A stretch of 64,000 nt of DNA from Agaribacillus aureus (GTDB taxonomy: Bacteria; Bacteroidota; Bacteroidia; Cytophagales; Cyclobacteriaceae): assembly GCA_030442055.1 (NCBI GenBank), contig JAUJEB010000001.1:1860001-1924000 (forward strand), in the 5' to 3' direction. Below are positions 45,184 through 54,686 of this stretch, piece after piece. The position numbers and the translations under genes were made by a program. Position 1 is the first letter of the stretch, and each line of letters begins with the position of its first letter. The notes beneath the pieces were generated by a model. The model was not told the origin of the DNA, did no database searches, and saw only the letters and a program-made list of their open reading frames with translations.

Positions 45184-46281
45184 ATGAAAAGAAGAGACTT
45201 TACCAAAAAATCTTCTATGGCCATTGGCGCCGGCTTAACCACCACTTTCATGGGATTTAATATTAACAAAAATGTTAAGGAAGAGGCAACAATCATAGGG
45301 CACGGCGATTACAAATACAAAGTAATCAAAGACTGGGGTAATCTTGATTCTACCAAAACACCTGTGCTTAATTGTCACGAGATGGTGATGGACTCAAAGG
45401 GTCGACTGATAATGGTTACCGACGAGGTCAAAAATAATATAATTATCTACGATAAATCAGGTAAGTTATTAAACTCCTGGGGCACCTGGTTTCCGGGAGG
45501 GCACGGTCTGACTTTGTCGAAAGAGGGAGAAGAGGATTTTCTGTTTATCGCCGACTGCGGCTGGTTCCTGGGAAAGGACAACGGATGGCACAAACAAGCC
45601 GGAAGGATATTAAAAATGACCACCGACGGAAAGTTAATATTCAATATCGGCCACCCTTCCACTATTGGAGTCTACGAAAAGGATGAACCTTTTATGCCCA
45701 CCGAAGTTGCCGTAGCTCCGAATGGCGATTTTTATGTGGCTGACGGATACGGATCCGATTATATTCTTCAATATAGTGCCGATGGAGAGTTTATCCGGCG
45801 GTTTGGGGGGAATAAAGAAGGACAAAAGGAAGAAAAGCTGTCCAACGCTCATGGCGTGGCTGTCGATACCCGTGATCCCCAAAACCCAGTTTTGATCTGT
45901 ACCTCAAGAAACGAAAACAGCTTTAAATATTTCACCCTCGACGGCAAGTTTATAAAAACCGTGGAACTGCCAGGTTTATATGTATGCAGGCCCGTAATAG
46001 ACGATAACAACATTTACGCAGGTGTCTGTTGGTCCAAAACAAGGGAAGGCAAAGGATGGGTAAAAGACACAGGTTTTGTGACTGTCATGGAGGGTGACAA
46101 GGTAGTCTCCAACCCCGGAGGAACGGCGCCTGAATACGTAGGCGGTAAATTGCAGCCAATGTATCAGGATAGCCCAATATTTAACCATGGACACGACGTA
46201 TGTGTCGACGAAGACAAAAACCTGTACGTATGCCAGTGGAACGCCAGCAAGTCTTACCCCATTAAATTAGAGCGGGTTTAA
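45184..46281 (+). CDS. Exported six-bladed beta-propeller (NHL-type) protein
   Basis: This 365-residue protein has a Tat-like leader (KRRDFTKKSSMAIGAGLTTT) and then NHL-type blades: VMDSKGRLIMVTDEVKNNII, ILKMTTDGKLIFNIG, VAVAPNGDFYVADGYGSDYI and VCVDEDKNLYVCQWNASKSY. Relatives are annotated as NHL or peptidylglycine-monooxygenase-like lactonase propellers. It follows the DUF1501 gene by 20 bp, so the three genes form one operon. A role as sugar lactonase or as a carrier partner of the PSCyt/PSD1 complex is possible; neither is shown by the sequence. Confidence 0.85.
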   Translation: MKRRDFTKKSSMAIGAGLTTTFMGFNINKNVKEEATIIGHGDYKYKVIKDWGNLDSTKTPVLNCHEMVMDSKGRLIMVTDEVKNNIIIYDKSGKLLNSWGTWFPGGHGLTLSKEGEEDFLFIADCGWFLGKDNGWHKQAGRILKMTTDGKLIFNIGHPSTIGVYEKDEPFMPTEVAVAPNGDFYVADGYGSDYILQYSADGEFIRRFGGNKEGQKEEKLSNAHGVAVDTRDPQNPVLICTSRNENSFKYFTLDGKFIKTVELPGLYVCRPVIDDNNIYAGVCWSKTREGKGWVKDTGFVTVMEGDKVVSNPGGTAPEYVGGKLQPMYQDSPIFNHGHDVCVDEDKNLYVCQWNASKSYPIKLERV

Positions 46282-46319
46282 TATCAGCCCAGATCTCTTA
46301 CATTTATGGGTTAGCCATC

Positions 46320-47837
46320 TTAGTTTGCGGGAAAATACTGTGCCAAATCAAGTGTGTCATTCATCTGGCTTTGTAATTGCGTCAGGGAATTGAACAAACT
46401 CACCATTTTATCATGATATTGCGGATTTTCAGACAGATCCTGTATTTCATCCGGATCATTTTCCAAATCAAATAACAGTTGTTTTCCCGCTTTTGGATAA
46501 AGGATCAGCTTATAGCCTTCCTTGCGAATCATGCGCTGATAATTGATGTAGCAGCCATATATGGCATCATAAGCACTTTCGGTAGTCTCCCCTTTTGCCA
46601 ATTGTAGCAGGCTATTAAATTCTACATAATCAGGCTTGTCAACGCCGGCTAACTCAAGGCTGGTCGCCATCACATCCTGCAGGTATACGTCGGCGTCTAC
46701 TTTCTTATCCTTAGGAATATCCGGCCCCATAACCATTAAAGGCACGCGGATACTATGGTCATACAGGCTCTGTTTCCCCAAAAGCCCGTGGCGGCCCATA
46801 GCCAATCCATGATCGGAGGTAAAAAAAACGTAGGTATTATCCATTTTGCCACTTGCCTGCAACGCATCTAAAATCACACCTATCTGTTCATCCAGGTGCG
46901 TAATAGCGGCATAATATTCCTGAATATGTTTTTTTGTGGCATAAGGCGTACGTGGGAACGGCGCTAGTGCCTCATCCCGCAAATCCCGGCCATTGCCAAT
47001 ACTATCTTTCCAGGGATATTCTGCCATCCAGCTCTCCGGTAAGGATAAATTTTCCAATGGATATTTATCTATAAATTCCTGAGGCGATTGTCTGGGATCA
47101 TGTGGGGCATTAAATGCCAAGTACATAAAAAACGGATCTTTTTCGGCTTTGGCGGTATTGATAAAACCAACGGCATCATCTTTTAACACTTCACTCCAAT
47201 GCTTGCCGCCCTCCCAGAAACCACCAAATTGAGGATCAACCGGCGACCATGAATTATCCTGCTCATCTTTAGGGCGATTGTAACCTACCGGCATAATATC
47301 TGCGGGATTATACTGTCCTGCTCGACGCAAACTATCAAACTTATCTACCATTTCCTGATGTTCCCAGGCATCATGAGGCATACCCGGCCGAACGTTCCTG
47401 GCTGTTCCAAATACTTTATCTGCTGGCGCGTCTACATGCCATTTACCGGACATATAGGTGGTGTAGCCATTTTGTTCCATGAGCTTGCCCCAGGTTTGAT
47501 CAATCGCAGCGCCATTCAGCCATTGTTTTCGGAACTGGTTGGCGTGCCATACCGAACGGCCGGATATTAACATGGCCCTTGAAGCCACGCAAACAGCCCC
47601 ATTCCAGGCGCCCATGTTATAGGCATGGGTGAAGGTGGTACCATTATTAACCAACCTGTCAATGTTGGGGGTCTGAATTTCCGTATTTCCCAATGAGCTG
47701 ATACTGGTATAGGTTTGATCGTCGGTAAATATGAATACAATATTAGGTTTATCCGATTCGGTTGAATTCGCTTGCTCATTTTTAGTTTGCGAGCAAGCCG
47801 CCAGCAGGACTGCTGTCATGATAAATAAAATCCTCAT
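46320..47837 (-). CDS. Type I (S1) sulfatase lipoprotein, C-x-A-S-R variant
   Basis: The start at 47837 gives a lipoprotein leader ending in AVLLAAC; an ATG at 47906 would add 23 residues. The formylglycine site is C83-V-A-S-R, the accepted C-x-A-S-R form of the usual C-x-P-S-R. Calcium ligands lie in FIFTDDQT, and the active-site K/H region in MSGKWHVDAPAD. FNAPHDPRQSPQEF and TSDHGLAMGRHGLLGKQSLY complete the fold. The HDPRQ element and the closing GLLGKQSLYDHSIRVPLM are shared with the sulfatase at 52830, so these two are closer to each other than to the one at 25543. Substrate undefined. Confidence 0.92.
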   Translation of the reverse strand: MRILFIMTAVLLAACSQTKNEQANSTESDKPNIVFIFTDDQTYTSISSLGNTEIQTPNIDRLVNNGTTFTHAYNMGAWNGAVCVASRAMLISGRSVWHANQFRKQWLNGAAIDQTWGKLMEQNGYTTYMSGKWHVDAPADKVFGTARNVRPGMPHDAWEHQEMVDKFDSLRRAGQYNPADIMPVGYNRPKDEQDNSWSPVDPQFGGFWEGGKHWSEVLKDDAVGFINTAKAEKDPFFMYLAFNAPHDPRQSPQEFIDKYPLENLSLPESWMAEYPWKDSIGNGRDLRDEALAPFPRTPYATKKHIQEYYAAITHLDEQIGVILDALQASGKMDNTYVFFTSDHGLAMGRHGLLGKQSLYDHSIRVPLMVMGPDIPKDKKVDADVYLQDVMATSLELAGVDKPDYVEFNSLLQLAKGETTESAYDAIYGCYINYQRMIRKEGYKLILYPKAGKQLLFDLENDPDEIQDLSENPQYHDKMVSLFNSLTQLQSQMNDTLDLAQYFPAN

Positions 47838-48319
47838 GCCGTTATGCTTATTTAATTTCTGTTTATTCACTTCTAAATACATTTTTTGGCAAAACCTCAT
47901 CGGCATTTTAAAAACAAGGACAGATCGTATGACCTTATTTTTGAGATGTGAATTGGCCTTCCAGTTTCATCTCGTTTCTGCCCTATCTGATACATCCCAA
48001 ACTGCCAAACCAGAAACCAGGGCCGCTATTTACCATAAATATCAGGAAAGTCAAAAATCGCTACATAAAATTTCAAAAATTACCCATTTTCCGGTGATGA
48101 TTTTATGGGGATTAATAATACTTCAAAGTCCCCAAAATCATGCTGATATTCGCATAACTTTGGAAAAAATTGCTCCCAAAACTAGTGAGAACAGTAATAA
48201 TCGTTTATCACATATGATTAAAATGACAGGACAAATGTGTCTGGTTTATTTTTAATCTAACGATGTAGGAAGGCGAAATAACCGGGGGCTAAGAGACAAT
48301 TGTGGCGGCAGCAAGGTAT
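47838..48319. other. Gap between sulfatase and hybrid regulator, with a degenerate ATTTGTGATA site
   Basis: No supported gene. TATCACATAT at 48206-48215 is the ATTTGTGATA motif (one mismatch) on the minus strand, about 370 bp before the chosen sulfatase start. A plus-strand frame here overlaps the sulfatase start and looks random. The stop of the hybrid regulator is at 48320. Confidence 0.4.
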
Positions 48320-51300
48320 TTAACGAACTTCCTCGACATTTTGCGTCTGCCGAATATAATCGCTGGGCACCATGCCAAATTGTTTTTTGAAACATTTTGA
48401 AAAATAGGAGGCCGTGTTAAACCCTGTTCTATACATTACTTCTTTGACAGAAAGATCGCCTTGTTTGAGTAATTGCACCGCTCTTTTTAACCTGATATTG
48501 CGGATGAATTCACTGGAGGAGAGTCCGGTTAGTTCCTTTAGTTTAAGATAAAGGTTGCTGCGGCTTAGCCCTAATTCCTTCACCATTGTCTCCACATTAA
48601 ATTCTGTATCCATCATATGATCTTCAATGACACCCATGGCCTGTCCCAAAAACTTTTCGTCGGCGGATGTGACGGTTACCTCGCTCGGTTCCATCGTCAA
48701 TTCAAGCCTGAAGCGCTTCCGCAAGTCTTCACGGTAGTTGATTATTTTTTTAATTTTTAATTCCAGGACCTCCATATCGAAAGGCTTTTTGAGATAATCG
48801 TCGGCTCCGGTTTTTAAGCCTTCTACCTCACTTTCAGCATTGGTTTTGGCGGTAAGAAGAATTATAGGAATATGACTTGTTTGCTCATTGGATTTGATAT
48901 TGGTACAAAATTCAATACCATCCATCACCGGCATCATGATATCGCAAATGATGATGTTGGGGACTACCGTCTTCATTACCTTTAATCCCTGGGCTCCATC
49001 TTCAGCCTGGTATATCTGATACTTATCGGCCAGCCCCTGCTTGATAAAAGTTCTTATATCTGCATTATCATCAATGATCAGCAGGACAGGCAAATTGGAA
49101 TCGGATTGAAGCAATTCATTATCCACCATGTTTTCTTCTTCCACCGTCTCAAGCCCGGTGTCGACTGATAAACGCCCGTGGGGAAACTGACTGTGATATT
49201 GAATAGTTTCTCCTTCTTCATAAAAGTCTTTACCAAGTGGAAAACTGATCTTGAAAGTAGTGCCGTCATTTATCTCGCTTTCCACCTGGATACTGCCGTT
49301 ATGCAATTCCACCAGGCTTTTGGTAAATGATAATCCAATGCCAATTCCCTGTTTGTTCCTTTCATATTTTTCCTTATCCACGTAAAACCGGTCAAATATG
49401 TGATCCATTTTTTCCGGAGGAATACCACACCCGGTATCACTGACCTCAATGGTCACCCAATCTGATTTACCAGTGGCCCCGGAATGATGGCCACCCTCTT
49501 CAGGGAAGCGGGTTTTTTTTATACTGACGGTAATAGCTCCATTTTCAAGCGTAAACTTAAATGCATTGGAAAGCAGATTATTCACGATTTTTTCCATGGC
49601 ATCAGGGTCAAACCAGGCCTCCACAGGGTTCGAAGGAGCATCAATGGTATACCTGATATTTTTTTTATTGGCCAGGAAAAGAAATGGGCCGGTTGTTTCC
49701 TGAATAAAATTGACGATATCTGCCTGGCACAGGTACAACTTCATTTTGCCCTGGTCGATTTTTCTAAAATCAAGCAGCTGGTTCACCAACCGAATTAAAT
49801 AGTTGGAATTCTTCTGCATAAGGGTATACTGTTGCTGGCGTTCTTTCCCTCCGAGATTAGCCTCATTTTTCAGGAGATATTCCAGCGGTCCCTTGATGAG
49901 TGTCAGCGGGGTTCTGATCTCATGGGAAATGTTGGTAAAAAATTCAAGCTTCATCCGTTGCATCTCGTCTGTTTTTTCCTTCTCCATGTGTTCCAGCATG
50001 AGCTGATGTTTTTCAGTAGTACGAATGATCGTGTATTTGCGGAAGGCGATGAGCAATGCCAAAATCAGCAGTCCATAGATGACATAGGCCAGTTTGGTTC
50101 TCCACCAGGGTGGAATAACGATAATGTCAATGCTTGCCGGCGACGGATCCCAGAGGCCGTCGTTGTTGGAAGCCTTTACTTTAAAAGTATAATCACCGGG
50201 AGAAAGGTTGGTATAGGTGGCAAAGCGGTTATCGGCGCTGGTATAGATCCAGTCCTGGTTAAAGCCTTCGAGTTTATAGGCAAACTTGTTTTTCCCCGGA
50301 GCTGCAAAATGCAAAGCCGAAAATTCAAATGAGAAGCTGTTTTCCTTGTATTTTAATCTAATCTCTGACGTATTTGACACCGGGTTTTCCAGTAATACCC
50401 TGCCATTGATCTGGGTTCCGATTTTTACGGGTTTATTCAAGATAAGAAAATTGGCTATAACTGTTTCCGCTTCAAATGAGTTATCGGTAATATTCATGGG
50501 ATAAAATGCATTGAAGCCATTGATCCCTCCAAAAAGCATTTCCCCATTTTTTCTTTTATAACACGCCAGCTCCTGAAACTCGTTACTTTGAAGTCCGTCA
50601 TTTACATCATAATTTTTAAAATGTTCCCTGACCGGATCAAACCTGGAAAGGCCTTTGTTTGTCGATAGCCACAGATATCCTTCGTCATCTTCCAATATGC
50701 CTTTGATGACATTGTTAGGCAGCCCCTCACTTTCAGAATATGATATGAAGCTACCTGCATTCTCCCCTCTTCCCGGCACGAATTTGTTTAATCCTCCGCC
50801 AAAAGTGCCTATCCACAAATCGCCGGCACTACTTTCGTGTAGCGCCAAAATATAGTTGTGACTGATACTCCTGGCATCGCCCGGGATGTTCTTATAGATG
50901 GTAAAGCCCGGATCTTCCTTGCCGACCTCTTCCGGGGCAAGCTTATTTAATCCATCTCCGGTGCCAAACCATATGCTACCATCACTCGCTTCATAAATAT
51001 TGCGTATTATATCGCTGGAGACGCTTCGCAAATTGCCGGGGTCATTTTGAAAATGGGCGATTTTATAATCTTCCTCGCCGGGTTGGGGAGTCCACCGGTA
51101 TACACCTCCCTTATAGGTCCCGATCCAAACATTTCGCCTGTGGTCTTGTAGGATGGTGAAAACACTGTTGGATACGCCCTGAACGGGTAGAATATTTTCC
51201 TCCTTTATATTGTTGGGATTGGAAATATCGAGTTTAAACAAGGTAGGGGTCGTCTCCGAGCCAAAAAGTAAAGTTTTCTTGTTCCCCTGGTTGATTTCCG

Positions 51301-52582
51301 CGATAGCAAATGATTTGGTGATAACCTGAAAGTTTTTGAAGTTATTGTATGAATCGCTATCGTCCGCCGACGATTGCATATTCAACCCGCCTCCTTCGGT
51401 ACCAATCCAAATGGTGCCGTTGCTATCTTCATAAATGGCCCTGATCTTGTTGTAACTTAAACTTCCGGGATTGAGTGTATTTCTAAAATGACGGAATTGT
51501 TTTCTTTGGGGGTCAAACTTGTTTACACCTCCCCCATTTGTTCCAATCCACATGATACCCATCTGATCCCTGTAAAGGCACCTGATCACATTCTTGTTTA
51601 GGCTTCGGGGATTACTCAGGTCGATAGAATGCCTCGCCACCAAATGCGGCATTTTCTCCGGACCATAGCCGGCAAATTTTGAAAGTCCCTCATCATTCCC
51701 GGACCAAATATTTCCCTGAGCATCCAGCTTTATCTTAAAATACTGACCTTCGGAAATTTTCATAAAACCAGCTACGGTATGCTGGTTCTCCTGATAATAC
51801 AACCCCTTTTCAGTGGCAACAACCAGCCGTCCCTGCTTGTCCTCCAAAATATCTCTTACCGGGAATTGACCTAATCCCTTGTCTTTACCAACAAGATGGA
51901 AACCAGCTTCTCCATGTTCATTCAATATTAACTGATATAAACCTCCGTGCGTTCCTATCCACAATTTTTTCCGGCTGTCTTCGTAAATGGAAAAAATATT
52001 ATTGCCATCCGGGCCTATTCCAAACAGATCTCCGGAACTAAACCTTGTAAATTGAGCACCGTCCGCATAATTGTTCAAATCCATCAGGTTTAATCCTTCG
52101 GTGGTACCCACCCACAACCTGTTTTGGCTATCTACATAAACCACTATCACATGATCACTATTCAAGCTTCCGTCATCGCCTGCCTGGAATTTGTAATTGG
52201 TGAATTGTTCTGTATTCCGGTCAAAACGATCAATACCGCTCCCGGTAGTACCAATCCACAGGTTACCATCCTTATCTCCAACCATGCTGTAAATCAGATT
52301 GCTCGAAATGCTACCTGGTTTGTTAGCGTCAGGCTTGAAGATTGTAAATCCGTAGCCGTCATATTTGTTTAACCCATCGTGGGTACCAAACCACATAAAA
52401 CCCAGCTGGTCCTGATAGATACAGTTAACATCGTTTTGTGAAAGTCCTTCCTCCGTGGTAATGTGGTCGAAGTAGACCTCATTTTGAGACATGGCCTGGT
52501 AACAGATCGTCGAAGACAATATAAAACACACCATCCAAGCCCGGCAAAACCCTATTCTTCGCTTACTTTTATCAATGCTCAT
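48320..52582 (-). CDS. Hybrid two-component system regulator (periplasmic propeller sensor, kinase, receiver, AraC HTH)
   Basis: This single protein senses a glycan outside the membrane and activates genes inside. The start at 52582 leaves a signal peptide (FILSSTICYQAMSQ); the ATG at 52639 is an alternative. A long periplasmic part contains two-component-propeller repeats (YQDQLGFMWFGTHDGLNKYD, then many xIWIGTxGGG units) and a Y_Y_Y domain (YKLEGFNQDWIYTSADN). After the membrane helix (LAYVIYGLLILALLIAF) come a histidine kinase (NISHEIRTPL, H887), an ATPase domain (LLSNAFKFT and DTGCGIPPEKMDHIF), a receiver (ICDIMMPVMDG, D1214) and an AraC DNA-binding domain (FNVETMVKELGLSRSNLYLK). Such proteins control polysaccharide loci by binding an oligosaccharide directly. 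It lies between two sulfatase genes, all on the minus strand. Confidence 0.96.
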   Translation of the reverse strand: MSIDKSKRRIGFCRAWMVCFILSSTICYQAMSQNEVYFDHITTEEGLSQNDVNCIYQDQLGFMWFGTHDGLNKYDGYGFTIFKPDANKPGSISSNLIYSMVGDKDGNLWIGTTGSGIDRFDRNTEQFTNYKFQAGDDGSLNSDHVIVVYVDSQNRLWVGTTEGLNLMDLNNYADGAQFTRFSSGDLFGIGPDGNNIFSIYEDSRKKLWIGTHGGLYQLILNEHGEAGFHLVGKDKGLGQFPVRDILEDKQGRLVVATEKGLYYQENQHTVAGFMKISEGQYFKIKLDAQGNIWSGNDEGLSKFAGYGPEKMPHLVARHSIDLSNPRSLNKNVIRCLYRDQMGIMWIGTNGGGVNKFDPQRKQFRHFRNTLNPGSLSYNKIRAIYEDSNGTIWIGTEGGGLNMQSSADDSDSYNNFKNFQVITKSFAIAEINQGNKKTLLFGSETTPTLFKLDISNPNNIKEENILPVQGVSNSVFTILQDHRRNVWIGTYKGGVYRWTPQPGEEDYKIAHFQNDPGNLRSVSSDIIRNIYEASDGSIWFGTGDGLNKLAPEEVGKEDPGFTIYKNIPGDARSISHNYILALHESSAGDLWIGTFGGGLNKFVPGRGENAGSFISYSESEGLPNNVIKGILEDDEGYLWLSTNKGLSRFDPVREHFKNYDVNDGLQSNEFQELACYKRKNGEMLFGGINGFNAFYPMNITDNSFEAETVIANFLILNKPVKIGTQINGRVLLENPVSNTSEIRLKYKENSFSFEFSALHFAAPGKNKFAYKLEGFNQDWIYTSADNRFATYTNLSPGDYTFKVKASNNDGLWDPSPASIDIIVIPPWWRTKLAYVIYGLLILALLIAFRKYTIIRTTEKHQLMLEHMEKEKTDEMQRMKLEFFTNISHEIRTPLTLIKGPLEYLLKNEANLGGKERQQQYTLMQKNSNYLIRLVNQLLDFRKIDQGKMKLYLCQADIVNFIQETTGPFLFLANKKNIRYTIDAPSNPVEAWFDPDAMEKIVNNLLSNAFKFTLENGAITVSIKKTRFPEEGGHHSGATGKSDWVTIEVSDTGCGIPPEKMDHIFDRFYVDKEKYERNKQGIGIGLSFTKSLVELHNGSIQVESEINDGTTFKISFPLGKDFYEEGETIQYHSQFPHGRLSVDTGLETVEEENMVDNELLQSDSNLPVLLIIDDNADIRTFIKQGLADKYQIYQAEDGAQGLKVMKTVVPNIIICDIMMPVMDGIEFCTNIKSNEQTSHIPIILLTAKTNAESEVEGLKTGADDYLKKPFDMEVLELKIKKIINYREDLRKRFRLELTMEPSEVTVTSADEKFLGQAMGVIEDHMMDTEFNVETMVKELGLSRSNLYLKLKELTGLSSSEFIRNIRLKRAVQLLKQGDLSVKEVMYRTGFNTASYFSKCFKKQFGMVPSDYIRQTQNVEEVR

Positions 52583-52829
52583 AGTAATTAAATATACTAA
52601 TATTATTGCAAATTCCTTTTTTAACAATCCCATTTTCAACGCGTTCCATTAAGAGGTTTGTAAACCGAACGGTCTGATAATGATGCAATTGTATTTAGGA
52701 TGAATAAGGGAAACGAGATGTTTGAAGCCTTGAAAATTTGTTCGGAAGAAAATGCGAAGCAAACGCGTCGTAGACAGGTTTTAACATAAGCAAGCATTGA
52801 CCAAAATGACTAACCCTATTTAATTCCTG

Positions 52830-54404
52830 TTAGTAAAAATCCCAAAAATCATATTTTTCGCCAATTTTATTTTTGTCATCACCAAGTTCAATGGCCTTTT
52901 GTCTCATTGCTTCTTTCATGTTGTTTAATAATTCTTTATAAGCCGGAAGAAATGACAGGTCATTGATCTCCCACGGATCTTCTCTGACATTAAAAAGCTG
53001 TGTTACCCTTGAACCGGCCAGCTTTTCCCCGGTATTTTTGTTAAAGTCTTTGGCCCTGACATGTTCAATCAACTTGTAGTCATCTTTCCGGTAGGCCCTT
53101 TGAAACTGCTTGTAGGCATGATAAGTGTCATTCCGGATTTGCCGGGCTTCTTTATTAATTACCGGTAACAGGCTTTTTCCAGTGACTGAAGCCGGGACCG
53201 GAACTTTAGCAAGATCACAGATGGTAGGAAAAATATCATGGATATAGCAAAGGGCATCACTTTCTCCTTTGTTCCGAATTTGACTTCCGGAAATAATAAA
53301 AGGGACATGAATACCATCTTCCTGGTACAGGCTTTGTTTGCCCAACAGTCCGTGGCAGCCTACGGCGAGGCCACTATCCCCGGCCAGTACAATAATCGTA
53401 TTCTCATAATTTCCGCTTTCTTTTAATGCGGCAATAACCCGGCCGATCTGATCGTCCAGGTGGGTAATAATTGCATAGTAGTCGGAAAGGTGTTTCCTGG
53501 CTATTTCAGGTGTTCTGGGCCATGGCGCCAATGCTTCATCACGCAGTGTCATATCACCATTATCAAAAGGGTGCTGAGGCAGGTAGGAAGGTGGTAACGT
53601 TATTTGATCCGGCGGATACATATCCCGGTATTTTTTCGGTGCCTGTCTCGGATCGTGGGGTGCGTGAAATGCCAGGTACATGAAAAACGGGGTCTTCCTT
53701 TTATATTTTCTGATAAAATCAACCGCATGACCTGCAAAAACTTCGGAGGTATGCGGGCCTGTTTTTTCAGTACCGGTCGGCCCTCGTGTATCTTTATCTG
53801 TCAGCGCCCTGCGGTCAATTTTGCCAGCCTTATCATAAACCAGCAGATAGGCCTGATCTTTTTTAAAATCCCCATCCTTGTCCCAATCCCAGTAGGGCAT
53901 TCTAAAGTGGTCTGTCAAATATACGCCGCGCCCCATGATTTTCTCGCCGGTATCAAAAGACCTTGATAACGAACGATTATCCTGGTGCCATTTACCGATG
54001 ATGTGTGTATGATAACCCGCTTGCTGAAAGGTTTCTCCAATGGTGGTATGTTCAGCTGGAATAGTTCCTCCCCGGCCTTCCAATTCAAAAAGTTGTTTTC
54101 CTGTGAGCAGCATGGCCCTGCTCGGTATGCAGGTGGCTCCTGAAAAAGATCCCATTAAGTAGGTATTGGTAAAGGCAATTCCCTGATTCGCCAATTCATC
54201 CATATGAGGTGTTTGTACCTGCTGCTTGCCCAGCGCATGTATCCCTGAAAACCGGTGATCGTCAGTATATATTAATAATACATTTGGGTTATTTTTCTTT
54301 GTTTTTTGTTGTGAACAGGCGTCATATGCATAGCTACCAAATAAAAAGATCCAAAAGGTAAAGGCCCATAAATTATTCAAATATTTGACTGTTGATGTTA
54401 TCAT
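52830..54404 (-). CDS. Type I (S1) sulfatase lipoprotein
   Basis: The start at 54404 (ATG, 11 codons inside a longer frame from 54437) gives a hydrophobic leader and lipoprotein-like Cys (YAYDAC). C92-I-P-S-R is the formylglycine site. Calcium ligands are in LIYTDDHR, and active-site elements in IGKWHQDNRSL, AFHAPHDPRQAPKKY and LAGDSGLAVGCHGLLGKQSL. The central APHDPRQ segment and closing GLLGKQSLY block link it to the sulfatase at 46320. It ends 190 bp before the hybrid regulator and lies 250 bp downstream of the fucosidase on the same strand. Likely removes sulfate from an algal glycan in the periplasm. Confidence 0.92.
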   Translation of the reverse strand: MITSTVKYLNNLWAFTFWIFLFGSYAYDACSQQKTKKNNPNVLLIYTDDHRFSGIHALGKQQVQTPHMDELANQGIAFTNTYLMGSFSGATCIPSRAMLLTGKQLFELEGRGGTIPAEHTTIGETFQQAGYHTHIIGKWHQDNRSLSRSFDTGEKIMGRGVYLTDHFRMPYWDWDKDGDFKKDQAYLLVYDKAGKIDRRALTDKDTRGPTGTEKTGPHTSEVFAGHAVDFIRKYKRKTPFFMYLAFHAPHDPRQAPKKYRDMYPPDQITLPPSYLPQHPFDNGDMTLRDEALAPWPRTPEIARKHLSDYYAIITHLDDQIGRVIAALKESGNYENTIIVLAGDSGLAVGCHGLLGKQSLYQEDGIHVPFIISGSQIRNKGESDALCYIHDIFPTICDLAKVPVPASVTGKSLLPVINKEARQIRNDTYHAYKQFQRAYRKDDYKLIEHVRAKDFNKNTGEKLAGSRVTQLFNVREDPWEINDLSFLPAYKELLNNMKEAMRQKAIELGDDKNKIGEKYDFWDFY

Positions 54405-54600
54405 GTCAATACGCTCATTATCCTGGTAAACCGGCAATAAAGATAGTGGAGTTTTTAGCTATTTCACTGTGATCAGCTTCGATTCCTCTGAACTTTTGAC
54501 AACGTGCCGCCTGCTGTTCACATGTCGGAAAAAAATGGTTTCAGAAGCCAGCCGCATCCACGATTCAATCATCTGGAAATTACCTCCGGCGCAGCTAAGT

Positions 54601-54650
54601 GTCACTTTGTATATCATCAGCCGCCCTGAGCGGATCATATACAAAGTGAC
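54601..54650. repeat. Perfect 14-bp inverted repeat between fucosidase and sulfatase genes
   Basis: GTCACTTTGTATAT (54601-54614) and ATATACAAAGTGAC (54637-54650) pair perfectly, with further imperfect pairing inside. It lies 37-86 nt after the fucosidase stop and about 200 nt before the sulfatase start, with no T run on the transcribed strand. A regulator site or mRNA-stabilising hairpin is as likely as a terminator. Confidence 0.6.
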
Positions 54651-54686
54651 TCCATAGCGTTTGCAACTTCAGCTATGGCTGTCAAA

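Noticed and set aside
47731-48255. 174-residue plus-strand frame
   Set aside because: It overlaps the sulfatase start in antisense, and the remainder lies in an intergenic gap; no domain or signal peptide is evident.
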